Assembly: GCA_964445575.1 (NCBI GenBank)
Contig: CAYULB010000004.1
Coordinates: forward strand, 23,352-87,351
Direction: 5' to 3'
DNA: 64,000 bases
Source: WJMT01 sp964445575
Lineage (GTDB): Bacteria; Acidobacteriota; Aminicenantia; Aminicenantales; Aminicenantaceae
Under the pieces are notes generated by a model, which was not told where the DNA came from, did no database searches, and saw only the letters and a program-made list of their open reading frames with translations. Positions within the stretch are counted from its first letter, which is position 1. Every line of letters begins with the position of its first letter. This document shows, piece after piece, positions 7,856 to 16,339 of this stretch. A program made the translations under genes and the position numbers.

Positions 7856-8512
7856 ATGAAAGAAAAATCATTTAACTTCAGAGCTTTCACTGCCCTGGCC
7901 CTATTTTGGTCGTTTATCATAGACGCTTTATCAGGCTTTGTACTTTATACCGTTCCTGCAGGAAGAATCGCTGACTGGACAAACTGGACCTTTTTGGGAT
8001 TCACCAAAGGGGAGTGGGAAACCATCCACACTATTTTTAGTTATGTTTTTCTCATATTTGCTTGCATCCATCTCTGCCATAACTGGAAGTCTATCCTTCA
8101 TTACCTCAAAGGGAAAGTAAGAAAATACTCTAAATCAAGAGGAGAGCTGGTGATTTCTCTGGTGATGGTTATTTTAATTCTCATCGGAACCATTGCCAGC
8201 ATCCCTCCCTTCAGTTCTGTTATGGATTTAGGTTCCTTAATAAAAGATTCATGGCCGGAGAACCAAGACCAGCCTTTTCTGGCCCGGGCTGAAAAACTGT
8301 CTTTTGACCGGTTTGTGCAGGAATTAGGATTGGAGCCGGAAAAAGCAGTCAAGTTTTTAGAACAAAAGGGTATACAGGTTCAAGACCCCAGTGATTCGCT
8401 CAATGAAACCGCAGGCCGCAACCGGACCTCCCCATCCCGGATTTACCAACTCCTAAAAGAAATCATCCCTTCTGAAAAACAGATCCCTGCGCCCCAGCTC
8501 CTCCTCCACTAA
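7856..8512 (+). CDS. DUF4405 membrane protein (cytochrome b561-like fold)
   Basis: A 218-residue protein with three membrane helices, at about residues 10-31, 58-74 and 95-116. Conserved histidines lie at the helix ends (ETIHTIF and CIHLCHNWKSIL), the pattern of DUF4405, which resembles b-type cytochrome subunits and may bind haem. After the helices comes a soluble tail of about 100 residues (FDRFVQELGLEPEKAVKFLE), probably on one side of the membrane and of unknown role. It directly follows the amidase gene. The electron-transfer partner is not apparent nearby. Confidence 0.65.
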   Translation: MKEKSFNFRAFTALALFWSFIIDALSGFVLYTVPAGRIADWTNWTFLGFTKGEWETIHTIFSYVFLIFACIHLCHNWKSILHYLKGKVRKYSKSRGELVISLVMVILILIGTIASIPPFSSVMDLGSLIKDSWPENQDQPFLARAEKLSFDRFVQELGLEPEKAVKFLEQKGIQVQDPSDSLNETAGRNRTSPSRIYQLLKEIIPSEKQIPAPQLLLH

Positions 8513-8591
8513 TTTAATAACCGTCCCCAATTCAATTGACATAACATTAAAAATGAATTAAGTTTCCTTTCTGGAGCCAAAAAAAAGACAA

Positions 8592-9923
8592 ATGAAAATC
8601 AACATCCAAATCAAAAAAAGCAGAAGAAAGAAAAACTCGCCCTATTTTATCCTGTATGTGATTTTTCTTCTGGCTGCCTATTTTTTGCTGGCGTTTATTC
8701 CCAAAAACAGCGAGCAAAAACAAGCCCAAGTGAGTCCCACCATTGATGAGCTGACTCAGCCGGCAGTGGAAAAGCCCCCTCCCTTAGAGGAACAGAAAAT
8801 AACCATCAAAAGAGGACAGTCCTTATCAGATATTCTTAGGGAGCATGGATTCACACCCCTTGAGATCCACAACCTTAAACAGGACGTGGAACCCGTTTAT
8901 GACTTAGCCAAAATCAAAGCCGGCCATGAACTTCGTCTTTATTACCAAGATCAGGGACCTTTGAAGTTTATTGAGTATGATATAGATAATGAAAAATACC
9001 TCCAGATAAGAAAAAACAACGGTTCTTTTGAGGGGGAAATCATCTTTTTTCCTATTGAAACAAAAACAAAACAAATGTGGGGAGTTATCAACCAGAACCT
9101 TATCCAAGCTGTGAATGATGCGGGAGAACAAGATTATCTGGCTATTGCCCTGGCAGACATATTTGCCTGGGATATAGATTTTTATGCTGACATCAGAAAA
9201 AATGACTCTTTTAAGCTAATTTTTGAAAAAAAATATCTGGATGGAAAATTCATCGGCTATGGAAATATACTTGTAGCCCAATTCACAAATCAAGGGAAAA
9301 CATTTCAGGCTTTCCGCTTCATCTATCCAGACACAAACGACTGGGATTATTTTGACCCGGAAGGAAAGTCTTTGAGAAAGGAATTCCTCAAATCTCCCAT
9401 AAATGGAGCCCGGATAACCTCCCGGTTCAGCTACAGCCGGCTTCATCCTGTATGGAAAGTGTACCGGCCTCACTACGGAGTGGACTACGGAGCTCCTCCG
9501 GGAACTCCTGTCCAATCCACAGCTGACGGCACCGTGACCTTTACCGGAGCAAATGGAGAGGCAGGCCGCATGGTTAAAATCCGTCATAAAAACTTCTACG
9601 AAACCATGTACCTTCATCTTCGGAGCTACGCCAGAGGAATCAGAAAAGGAGCCCGGGTTACCAGCGGACAAATCATTGGGTATGTGGGTTCTTCAGGCAC
9701 CTCAACCGGCCCCCATCTGGACTACCGGATCAAATATCACGGCACATACATCAATCCCCTGGCCCATAAATTCAAACCAGTGGCGCCTCTAAGGGAAGAA
9801 TTCCTGGACCAGTTTAAAGAAGTAGTGGAAAGCTACCGGTTTTCTATGGACGCTCCCCTCTATGTTTTCTTAGGGTTCAGAGGTTCTTCTTTGCCTGCTT
9901 CCTACACAGCCTCTACCCGATAA
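8592..9923 (+). CDS. M23 family peptidoglycan endopeptidase, membrane-anchored
   Basis: A 443-residue protein with one N-terminal membrane segment (about 18-36), an OapA/LysM-like region (about 70-120, IKRGQSLSDILREHGF), a linker domain and a C-terminal LytM/M23 domain. Zinc-site residues are H294 and D298 (HYGVDYG) and H342 (YLHL). The final motif is TGPHLDYR (H375-L-D377), where most M23 enzymes have HLHY, so one expected zinc-ligand His is replaced by Asp. The variant may occur in other delta-type lineages and may still work. It resembles MepM-type murein hydrolases needed for cell-wall expansion. Confidence 0.85.
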   Translation: MKINIQIKKSRRKKNSPYFILYVIFLLAAYFLLAFIPKNSEQKQAQVSPTIDELTQPAVEKPPPLEEQKITIKRGQSLSDILREHGFTPLEIHNLKQDVEPVYDLAKIKAGHELRLYYQDQGPLKFIEYDIDNEKYLQIRKNNGSFEGEIIFFPIETKTKQMWGVINQNLIQAVNDAGEQDYLAIALADIFAWDIDFYADIRKNDSFKLIFEKKYLDGKFIGYGNILVAQFTNQGKTFQAFRFIYPDTNDWDYFDPEGKSLRKEFLKSPINGARITSRFSYSRLHPVWKVYRPHYGVDYGAPPGTPVQSTADGTVTFTGANGEAGRMVKIRHKNFYETMYLHLRSYARGIRKGARVTSGQIIGYVGSSGTSTGPHLDYRIKYHGTYINPLAHKFKPVAPLREEFLDQFKEVVESYRFSMDAPLYVFLGFRGSSLPASYTASTR

Positions 9924-9963
9924 GCTCAGAATTTCGATCCTGTCTCCTATTTATCCTATTCTT

Positions 9964-10524
9964 CTATTTCTTCTTTTTTCCCGTGCTTCGGGAACTGCTC
10001 CGGCTGCTGGTTCGCGAGACAGAACTTGACCCGGTGGACCGAACACTCCGTACTCGTGAAGAACTCACCCGACTTACTCTGCTAGTGCTCGTACTCTTGG
10101 TAGAACTGATCCTCCGGCTTCCTTTAGAAAGAGAGGAAACGGCTTTTCTATCCACATAAAGGATTTTACGTCCAGAATCCGCTGCTGTCCTGGGGCTCTG
10201 CAGCTGGTCTTTGGTGACCACACTTCTTCCGCTGACATAACGACTGGGATAATAATGATAGTACATACCATAATAGGGATAGTACCAACCATAATAGTAA
10301 TTGTAGAAACTATAATACCAGAAAGGATTCCACCAGCTTAATCCCATCCAATAAAAAGAAGGATACCAGAAGACATCATAATAATCATAATAATATGGAT
10401 AATAATCATAGGACTCAACAGTCCTCACTCTGGGCCCTGGGGTGCGGTATCTTTCCTCTATGACAATACAGCCTGAAATGAGAATGATGAGTGGGATGAT
10501 AATCATAAGTTTTTTCATTTTCAT
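9964..10524 (-). CDS. Tyr-rich, Ser/Arg-tailed lipoprotein of unknown function
   Basis: A 186-residue protein with a clear lipoprotein signal (ILISGC, Cys19) and a good ribosome binding site (AGGAG, 8 bases before ATG). The middle section (about 38-92) is extraordinarily rich in Tyr, Trp, Phe and Pro, with runs such as YYPYYYDYYDVFWYP. The C-terminal 75 residues are dominated by Ser, Arg and Thr and end in KKKK. There is no enzymatic motif. It is probably surface-exposed and disordered. Tyr-rich tracts could bind carbohydrate or redox metals or cross-link, but nothing here shows which. Confidence 0.7.
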   Translation of the reverse strand: MKMKKLMIIIPLIILISGCIVIEERYRTPGPRVRTVESYDYYPYYYDYYDVFWYPSFYWMGLSWWNPFWYYSFYNYYYGWYYPYYGMYYHYYPSRYVSGRSVVTKDQLQSPRTAADSGRKILYVDRKAVSSLSKGSRRISSTKSTSTSRVSRVSSSRVRSVRSTGSSSVSRTSSRSSSRSTGKKKK

Positions 10525-10741
10525 CTTATTTTCTCCTCATCCATATAAAGAGCAAATTCCATGCCATATTATAACAGAGAGAGCGTAAAAATGCACCTCT
10601 AAAAAGTGTCCTCTTTTAGTAACATCTGTATAAAATAGGCACAGTTGAATTTTTGTTTGAAAAAAAATACAATAAATGTATAAATAAACATGGACCTGGA
10701 ATATTCTCATAAATCAATCAGGTCAGCATAAGGAGGAAAAA

Positions 10742-11842
10742 ATGAAAATAACCCTCAGTGTTCTCAAAGCAGACGTGGGAAGTATTGGAGGCCATATCAC
10801 TCCCAGCAAAGCTTTGATCAAAGAAGTCAAAAACTTTATAAAATCAGAAGGAAAAGGCCTAATTATTGATTCTTACATAGGCTACACAGGGGATGATATC
10901 GCCATCTTGTGCTCCCATACAAGAGGGACATCTGATGAAAAAATTCACAAACTTGCTTGGGATGCTTTTTCTGCCGGAACTGAAGAGGCCAAAAGCGAAG
11001 GTCTTTACGGTGCCGGACAGGACCTGTTAAAAGACGCCTTCAGTGGAAACATCAAAGGAGCTGGACCTGCCGTGGCTGAAATTGAATTTGAAGAAAGACC
11101 CAATGAGCCGTTTATATTTTTTGCCGCGGACAAGACAGACCCAGGAGCCTATAATCTTCCTTTTTACTTGAGTTTTTCAGACCCTATGTACAATGCAGGA
11201 CTGATGCTGAGCCCAAAAATGAACAAAGGTTTTGCTTTCCAGATCATTGATGTGGAATATTCGGAAAAGGATAAAATCATTGACCTGAATTCTCCAGAAG
11301 ACATCTATGACATGGCAGCACTCTTGAGAGACGGAGAAAGATATGTGATTGAAGGCATTTTTTCACGGAACACAGGAAACCAAGCAGTTGCCATCTCCAC
11401 AACCCGGCTTCACAACATTGCCGGAACTTACACTGGAAAAGATGACCCTGTGGCATTGGTGCGTGTTCAGGGAGAATTTCCAGCCACAGGAGAAATCCTG
11501 GCCCCTTTTGAAATCGGCCATCTGGTAGCGGGTTTCATGCGGGGAAGCCACAACGGACCTTTAATGCCCTGCAAGCTGAACTCTACTATATCCTATTTTG
11601 ACGGCCCTCCCATTGTGACAGGAGCTGCCTTCTGTGTCAAAGAAGGAAAATTCACAGAACCTGCTGATGTTTTTGACCATCCGTTCTGGGACAATGTCCG
11701 CAGGAAAGTATCTGAAAAAGCTTCTGAGATCAGACGGCAGGGATTTTTCGGAGCAGCCATGCTTGGTTACTCCGAACTTGAGTACGGCGGTATTGTGGAA
11801 AGGCTTAAAAAATTGGAAGAGAAATTCGAATACAAAGACTAG
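10742..11842 (+). CDS. fbp: fructose-1,6-bisphosphate aldolase/phosphatase (archaeal type)
   Basis: A 366-residue bifunctional gluconeogenic enzyme that condenses triose phosphates and dephosphorylates the resulting fructose bisphosphate. The family signature is present throughout: TLSVLKADVGSIGGH at the N-terminus, IGYTGDDIAILCSHTRG, GLYGAGQDLLKDAFSGN, ADKTDPGAYNLPFY, and the C-terminal GFMRGSHNGPLMP and FDGPP. These include the Asp/Gln metal-binding residues and the mobile-loop Lys/Tyr that switch activities. AGGAGG precedes the ATG by 6 bases. The gene is typical of archaea and of deep-branching, often anaerobic or thermophilic, bacteria. It implies a one-enzyme gluconeogenic route. Confidence 0.92.
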   Translation: MKITLSVLKADVGSIGGHITPSKALIKEVKNFIKSEGKGLIIDSYIGYTGDDIAILCSHTRGTSDEKIHKLAWDAFSAGTEEAKSEGLYGAGQDLLKDAFSGNIKGAGPAVAEIEFEERPNEPFIFFAADKTDPGAYNLPFYLSFSDPMYNAGLMLSPKMNKGFAFQIIDVEYSEKDKIIDLNSPEDIYDMAALLRDGERYVIEGIFSRNTGNQAVAISTTRLHNIAGTYTGKDDPVALVRVQGEFPATGEILAPFEIGHLVAGFMRGSHNGPLMPCKLNSTISYFDGPPIVTGAAFCVKEGKFTEPADVFDHPFWDNVRRKVSEKASEIRRQGFFGAAMLGYSELEYGGIVERLKKLEEKFEYKD

Positions 11843-11896
11843 CAAAAAATCCACTGCGGACAACCGGTTCTAAAACCAATCTGAAGGGAAAAAAGA

Positions 11897-12325
11897 ATGA
11901 ATGAGTACAGAAATCCTATACCTACCGTGGATATCATCATTGAGATTAAAAAAAACAACCAGCCAGGGATTGTGCTTATCAAACGAAAAAATCCCCCCTA
12001 CGGCTGGGCTCTTCCAGGAGGTTTTGTTGACTACGGAGAATCACTGGAACAGGCATCCGTGCGCGAAGCCAAAGAAGAAACGTCTCTAAATGTGACCCTG
12101 AAGTACCAAATGCACACTTATTCTGATCCAAAAAGAGACCCTCGAATGCACACTGTTTCAACCGTTTACGTAGCCCGGGCCCAAGGAATTCCCAAAGCAC
12201 GCGATGATGCCAAGGAAATCGGAATATTCACCAAGGAAGAAATCAATTTCCCTTTGGCATTTGATCACAAACAGATATTGTCTGATTATTTCAATCAGAG
12301 AAAAGACTATTATCCTAACGGATAA
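11897..12325 (+). CDS. Nudix hydrolase
   Basis: A 142-residue Nudix protein. The box is complete: Gly42, five residues, Glu48, seven residues, then REAKEE (56-61), giving the metal-binding helix. Such enzymes cleave nucleoside diphosphates linked to another group. The PPYGWALPGGFVDYGE opening resembles ADP-ribose/ADP-sugar pyrophosphatases, but substrate cannot be assigned with confidence. It lies 54 bp after fbp and just before a DUF2007 gene, so the three could share a transcript. Confidence 0.85.
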   Translation: MNEYRNPIPTVDIIIEIKKNNQPGIVLIKRKNPPYGWALPGGFVDYGESLEQASVREAKEETSLNVTLKYQMHTYSDPKRDPRMHTVSTVYVARAQGIPKARDDAKEIGIFTKEEINFPLAFDHKQILSDYFNQRKDYYPNG

Positions 12326-12345
12326 AAGAGAAATGGATATCATAC

Positions 12346-12594
12346 ATGAAAAATAAAACAAAAAATAAATTCCGGGATTTAAAGTTAGTTAAAATCAAAT
12401 CTGTGCAGGGACCGGTCGAAGCAGAGGTCATAAAAAGCTTTCTTCAAAGCTATGGAATCACAACCATTTTAAAAGGACTGGTGGTTCAGTCTGTCCATGC
12501 CTTCTCAGCAGACGGGCTTGGGAAAATCACCATAATGGTTGACGAAAAAGATTATGAAAAAGCCAAATCCCTTCTCCAGGAAAGAAAAACCTAG
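12346..12594 (+). CDS. DUF2007 family small protein
   Basis: An 82-residue protein of the DUF2007 type (putative signal-transducing protein). The family hallmark is an initial strand LVKIKSVQGPVEAEVIKSFL followed by YGITTILKG and a terminal helix DYEKAKSLLQE. It is a ferredoxin-like fold, usually found alone or fused to membrane domains. Its biochemical role is not established. It starts 20 bp after the Nudix gene. Confidence 0.7.
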   Translation: MKNKTKNKFRDLKLVKIKSVQGPVEAEVIKSFLQSYGITTILKGLVVQSVHAFSADGLGKITIMVDEKDYEKAKSLLQERKT

Positions 12595-12675
12595 CCCCTC
12601 TCCCCTGATCATTCTTATTAACAAAAAAATTATTCACCTTTTTTTCTTTCATCATTTACTGCTTTTTCATGAATA

Positions 12676-12820
12676 TCATCCTGGCACATTCACGAGTCGA
12701 GGCTGCTGCATAAATATTTCATGAATGGCCAGGATGCCTACGGACGGGGGAGTCACACAGCCTCAGAGAAAAACGAAGAAGAATGACGTTAAAAATCTGA
12801 AGGAAGCACAAACCACACTC
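12676..12820 (+). repeat. hairpin repeat family, short copy (12.7 kb)
   Basis: Inverted arms CATCCTGGCACATTCACGA (left, about 12677-12695) and TTCATGAATGGCCAGGATG (right, 12718-12736) form a long hairpin with a loop of about 22 bases. A conserved tail follows: GACGGGGGAGT, a Cys-free A-rich stretch, GAAGAAGAATGACG, TTAAAAATCTGAAGGAAGCA and CAAACCACA. The same arms and tail recur at 50421-50765 with a 220-bp insert between the arms, and the tail alone recurs at 30202-30249. This copy lies between a DUF2007 gene and the dcw promoter. Confidence 0.8.
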
Positions 12821-12862
12821 AGATTTCAGCTTCAAAAAGTATGAATTATTTCCTTTTTTTCC

Positions 12863-12891
12863 TTGACATTGCCTGTTTTCTGGATTATATT
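12863..12891 (+). promoter_or_regulatory. dcw operon promoter (upstream of mraZ)
   Basis: TTGACA at 12863-12868 and TATATT at 12886-12891 with exactly 17 bp between them, a near-consensus housekeeping promoter. Transcription would begin at about 12898, only about 22 bases before the mraZ GTG, so the leader is very short. Three MraZ-type boxes lie between the start point and the start codon. Confidence 0.8.
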
Positions 12892-12900
12892 TTAGAAAAA

Positions 12901-12925
12901 CGGGACAAAACGGGACAAAGTGGGA
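12901..12925 (+). promoter_or_regulatory. MraZ operator: three GGGA boxes at 10-bp period
   Basis: Direct repeats CGGGA (12901-12905), CGGGA (12911-12915) and TGGGA (12921-12925) are spaced by CAAAA and CAAAG, giving one helical turn per box. This matches the known MraZ operator form of (T/C)GGGN repeats with 5-bp spacers. The array covers the first transcribed bases, and the third box is part of the mraZ start codon region (GTGGGA), so bound MraZ would block both promoter clearance and its own translation start. Confidence 0.85.
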
Positions 12926-13387
12926 AATTATTTAATAGGAAGTTACACGGTTCGCTTCGACAGAAGTGGTAGAATAAAAATACCTGCGAAATTTCAGGAA
13001 ACCATCCTGGAAAAGTATGGAAAGGAAGTCTTTATTACCTCTCTCACGGATCAATCGGTCCAAATCTACCCTCTCTCCCGATGGGAAAAATTGACCGGAC
13101 TTGCTGATAAAGGGCTCCTGCAGTTAAAACCCCAAGTCAGAAGTTTCATGCTCCGGGTCAATCTCAAAGGCTCCCATTACGAAATCGATTCTAAGGGGAG
13201 AGTCCTTATAAGTCAAGCCCTTAAAAAAAAGGCAAACCTGGGAGACGAAGTGGAAGTAATAGGGCTCAATGACCATTTGGAAATCTGGAACAAACAGGCA
13301 TTGGAGGAAATGATTGAACAAAACCCCTTGACTGACGAGGACTTCAACCAGATATCAGAATTAAAATTCGAGGAAGATAAAAAATGA
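12920..13387 (+). CDS. mraZ: MraZ, dcw operon transcriptional regulator
   Basis: A 155-residue protein with two SpoVT/AbrB-like halves: GSYTVRFDRSGRIKIPAKF at the N-terminus and GSHYEIDSKGRVLISQAL in the middle, each ending with the conserved (D)xxGR turn. MraZ oligomerises and binds repeated GGGN boxes to repress its own operon. The only sensible start is GTG at 12920. No classical Shine-Dalgarno precedes it, apart from the GGGAC of the operator. It overlaps rsmH by 4 bp (ATGA). Confidence 0.95.
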   Translation: MGNYLIGSYTVRFDRSGRIKIPAKFQETILEKYGKEVFITSLTDQSVQIYPLSRWEKLTGLADKGLLQLKPQVRSFMLRVNLKGSHYEIDSKGRVLISQALKKKANLGDEVEVIGLNDHLEIWNKQALEEMIEQNPLTDEDFNQISELKFEEDKK

Positions 13388-14280
13388 GCACCCAAGCTCA
13401 TATTCCGGTCCTCCTTGAAGAAGTGATGTCCTACCTGGACATAAAGAGAAAAGGAGATTATCTGGACTGCACCATAGGCCTGGGAGGACATTCTGCTGAG
13501 ATTCTCAAGCGTAATAAAGATGCCAGAATAATCGGGTTTGATATAGATGAAAAATCCCTCATGGAAGCAAAAGAGAATCTCAAGCCCTTTGGTGACCGAT
13601 TGACCCTGTATCATTCTGACTTCAGGTACATACCCGAATTAAAAATTGACTTTTCATCTGTTCGAGGAGTCCTCTTAGACCTGGGTATTTCTTCCTTCCA
13701 GCTCGATGATCCCAAAAGAGGGTTCAGCTTTAATAAAGAAGGACCTCTAGACATGCGCATGGACCTGCGCAACAAGACCACAGCCTCAAAAATAATCAAC
13801 AAGGGCTCTGAAAAAAAGCTTGCCCAGATTTTTTGGGAATATGGAGAGCTGAGACAGGCTAAAGTTTTAGCCAAAGAAATATATTCCAGGAGAAAAAACC
13901 AGAAAATAACCACCACTTCCCAGCTTCTCAAACTGACCGAAGAAATATGTAGGTGGAGACCTCAAAAAGGAAAAACCCACCCTGCTGCCAGGGTGTTCCA
14001 GGCTCTTCGTATCGAGGTGAACCAGGAATTAAAAAGTCTGAATAAGTTTCTGGAAAAAATTATCAAGCAAACCCCCCCGGAATCCCGTACTGCAGTTATT
14101 TCTTTTCACTCCCTGGAGGACAGGATCGTCAAACACACCATGAAAAAATTGGCTTTCTCAAAAAAAGAGCCTCCTCAAATAATTATATTGACAAAAAAAC
14201 CTGTTACTCCAACCAAAAAAGAGATTGAAAGGAATTTCAGAGCCAGGTCTGCAAAATTAAGGGTTTCAAGGAATACTTAA
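13384..14280 (+). CDS. rsmH: 16S rRNA (cytosine1402-N4)-methyltransferase RsmH
   Basis: A 298-residue SAM-dependent methyltransferase, second gene of the dcw cluster. The SAM-binding motif DCTIGLGGHSAEIL lies near residue 27. Further signatures are LLDLGISSFQLDDPKRGFSF, GPLDMRMD, HPAARVFQALRIEVNQEL and FHSLEDRIVKH, all standard for RsmH (MraW). It methylates N4 of C1402 in the ribosomal decoding centre. Its ATG overlaps the mraZ stop codon and its stop shares a base with the ftsL start. Confidence 0.96.
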   Translation: MSTQAHIPVLLEEVMSYLDIKRKGDYLDCTIGLGGHSAEILKRNKDARIIGFDIDEKSLMEAKENLKPFGDRLTLYHSDFRYIPELKIDFSSVRGVLLDLGISSFQLDDPKRGFSFNKEGPLDMRMDLRNKTTASKIINKGSEKKLAQIFWEYGELRQAKVLAKEIYSRRKNQKITTTSQLLKLTEEICRWRPQKGKTHPAARVFQALRIEVNQELKSLNKFLEKIIKQTPPESRTAVISFHSLEDRIVKHTMKKLAFSKKEPPQIIILTKKPVTPTKKEIERNFRARSAKLRVSRNT

Positions 14281-14591
14281 TGGTAAGAAAAAAACTTAAA
14301 AAAGAAACAGTTGCCCGGACTGCTGCCTTCGTTCTGATGATAATCCTTATTTTGACTTTTTATATCTGGCGGCAGGCTGAATCAGTCAAGATCGGGTACT
14401 CCATAAGAGATCTGGAAGAAAAAGTGATTGCACTTCAGAAAGAAGTGGAAACTCTGGAAGCAGAAAAGACCTCCTTTCTCTCTCTCGAAAGGGTAGAAAA
14501 AAAAGCAAAACAGAAATTAGGACTGAAAGAACCCGAAGAGAAGCAGTTGATATATGAAGATTTTGGAGAGTCTAACAACCAAGACCAATGA
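14280..14591 (+). CDS. ftsL: FtsL-like cell division protein
   Basis: A 103-residue bitopic protein: a short basic cytoplasmic tail, one membrane helix (about residues 13-30), then a coiled coil (RDLEEKVIALQKEVETLEAE) and a short end. This is the FtsL/DivIC architecture, and it lies between rsmH and ftsI as expected. FtsL bridges FtsQ with the FtsW-FtsI synthase at the septum. Sequence conservation in FtsL is low, so the call rests on topology and position. Confidence 0.8.
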   Translation: MVRKKLKKETVARTAAFVLMIILILTFYIWRQAESVKIGYSIRDLEEKVIALQKEVETLEAEKTSFLSLERVEKKAKQKLGLKEPEEKQLIYEDFGESNNQDQ

Positions 14592-16339
14592 GTGCAAATG
14601 CAGCCAAGAAAACAAGAAGAAGAACTCTGTTCATAGTGTTTTTATTTCTGCTCTGGACAGGTGTGATCGGATATCGTCTGGTTCAACTCCAGGTGGTCCA
14701 TCATAATGATTTTAAGACTCAGGTCGAAAGACAAAACCAAAATAAAGACGAAATCTTCCCCCAGAGAGGAACCATTTTTGACAGGAACGGAAATATTTTG
14801 GCCTGCAGTGTCCCCAGAGCATCTGTCTTTTACTCAACCGTAGAAGGTGAATCTCTTGAAATCCAGTTCCAAAGAATTGACCAGCTTAAAAAAATTCTGG
14901 GCATATCCTGGGAGAAAGTCAGGAATATCAAATCTCAGATAAAAATGGATGACCCATTCATTTACATTAAAAGAAAAATCGAACCGGAAGAGGAGGACAA
15001 GCTCAAAGAACTGGATTTCAAAGGAATCCACATGATCGAGGAAAGCAAGCGTTTTTATCCTCATGGAAATCTTGCTTCTCATGTGATCGGCAGAGTGGAC
15101 TTTTCAGAAAAGGGAATAAGCGGTGTCGAGGTCAAATTCGACTCTGTCTTAAGAGGAGAAAAGGGAATCAAGCTGAACTACAGAGATGCCAGGAGAAAGG
15201 AATACAGCTTTCAAATTTTAAAGCAAGCGGTTCCCGGCGAAGACATTATTCTCAGCATAGACGAAACCATCCAGTACACAGCTGCCGAAAGCCTTAAAAG
15301 AGCGGTTCAAGAATCCAGAGCAGCCTGGGGCACTATCATTGTTTCCCATCCCCGCTCAGGAGAAATACTGGCTATGTCCAGCATTCCAGAAAATGACCTG
15401 AACAAACCCCTGACCGATATTCGTTCTCTTTACTCAAACAAAGCCATCCATCACGTGTTTGACCCTGGTTCTACCTTTAAAATCGTTACCTTCACGGCCG
15501 CTATTGACTCACATAAAATTCCTTACTCAGAAACTTTTGACTGCAGCAAAGGTTATATCAGAGTGGTTAACAAGACATTCCATGACCATCACAGGTATGA
15601 CCTGCTTTCATTCCCAGAAGTGATCATTTATTCATCCAATGTAGGGACCATACAAATAGGCCAGATGGTGGGAGAAGAGCTTTTTTATGAGAAAATCAAA
15701 TCTTTTGGATTCGGGAAAAAAACAGGGATTGAGCTTCCTGCAGAACAAAACGGAATTCTTCATCCCCCAGAAAATTGGAGCCGGCTTTCTTTGGCTTCCC
15801 TTTCCATAGGATATGAGATCTCAGTGACCGCGATTCAGCTCCTCAATGCCATGAATATCATTGTCAATCACGGAATTCAAATCCCTTTTACCATTTTAAA
15901 AAAAGAAAGCAATTCCCGTTTTGAGCATTCAGAAGAGGATAAAATACCGGTCCGGGTGATATCGGAAAGCACAGCCCTCCAAATAAAGGAAATGCTGAAA
16001 AGAGTGGTCAATGAAGGCACAGGAAGAGAAGCTCAGCTCAAGGGACATCAAGCGGCTGGAAAAACAGGCACAGCCCAAAAAATCGACCCCAAGACCCGCG
16101 GCTACACTTCTCAGGCTCACACTTCTGTATTCATGGGATTTGTCCCTGCTGATAATCCCGTCATCTCCATTGTCGTGGTGATCGACGACCCGAAAGGAGC
16201 TTATTATGGAGGCCAGGTTTCAGCTCCGGTATTTAGAGAAGTCGCCATAAAAGTGCTCCGTTATCTGGGAATCCCTCCAGAAACCGAGTACTCAAGGCCA
16301 ATCATAACAGCCCAGAAAGCGAGCTCAGGAACAACATGA
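14588..16339 (+). CDS. ftsI: peptidoglycan D,D-transpeptidase FtsI (PBP3)
   Basis: A 583-residue class B penicillin-binding protein with one N-terminal membrane helix (about 13-30). The dimerisation domain begins QRGTIFDRNGNILA (60-73). The transpeptidase motifs are GSTFK (S295 nucleophile, K298), YSSN (S349-S-N351) and KTGT (492-495). It cross-links septal murein together with FtsW. There is no C-terminal PASTA domain. It overlaps ftsL and murE by 4 bp each, so translation is coupled along the operon. Confidence 0.95.
   Translation: MSANAAKKTRRRTLFIVFLFLLWTGVIGYRLVQLQVVHHNDFKTQVERQNQNKDEIFPQRGTIFDRNGNILACSVPRASVFYSTVEGESLEIQFQRIDQLKKILGISWEKVRNIKSQIKMDDPFIYIKRKIEPEEEDKLKELDFKGIHMIEESKRFYPHGNLASHVIGRVDFSEKGISGVEVKFDSVLRGEKGIKLNYRDARRKEYSFQILKQAVPGEDIILSIDETIQYTAAESLKRAVQESRAAWGTIIVSHPRSGEILAMSSIPENDLNKPLTDIRSLYSNKAIHHVFDPGSTFKIVTFTAAIDSHKIPYSETFDCSKGYIRVVNKTFHDHHRYDLLSFPEVIIYSSNVGTIQIGQMVGEELFYEKIKSFGFGKKTGIELPAEQNGILHPPENWSRLSLASLSIGYEISVTAIQLLNAMNIIVNHGIQIPFTILKKESNSRFEHSEEDKIPVRVISESTALQIKEMLKRVVNEGTGREAQLKGHQAAGKTGTAQKIDPKTRGYTSQAHTSVFMGFVPADNPVISIVVVIDDPKGAYYGGQVSAPVFREVAIKVLRYLGIPPETEYSRPIITAQKASSGTT

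Noticed and set aside
12539..12724. 61-residue frame after the DUF2007 gene
   Set aside because: Out-of-frame continuation over the gene's end and the repeat; composition dominated by the T-rich intergenic sequence.
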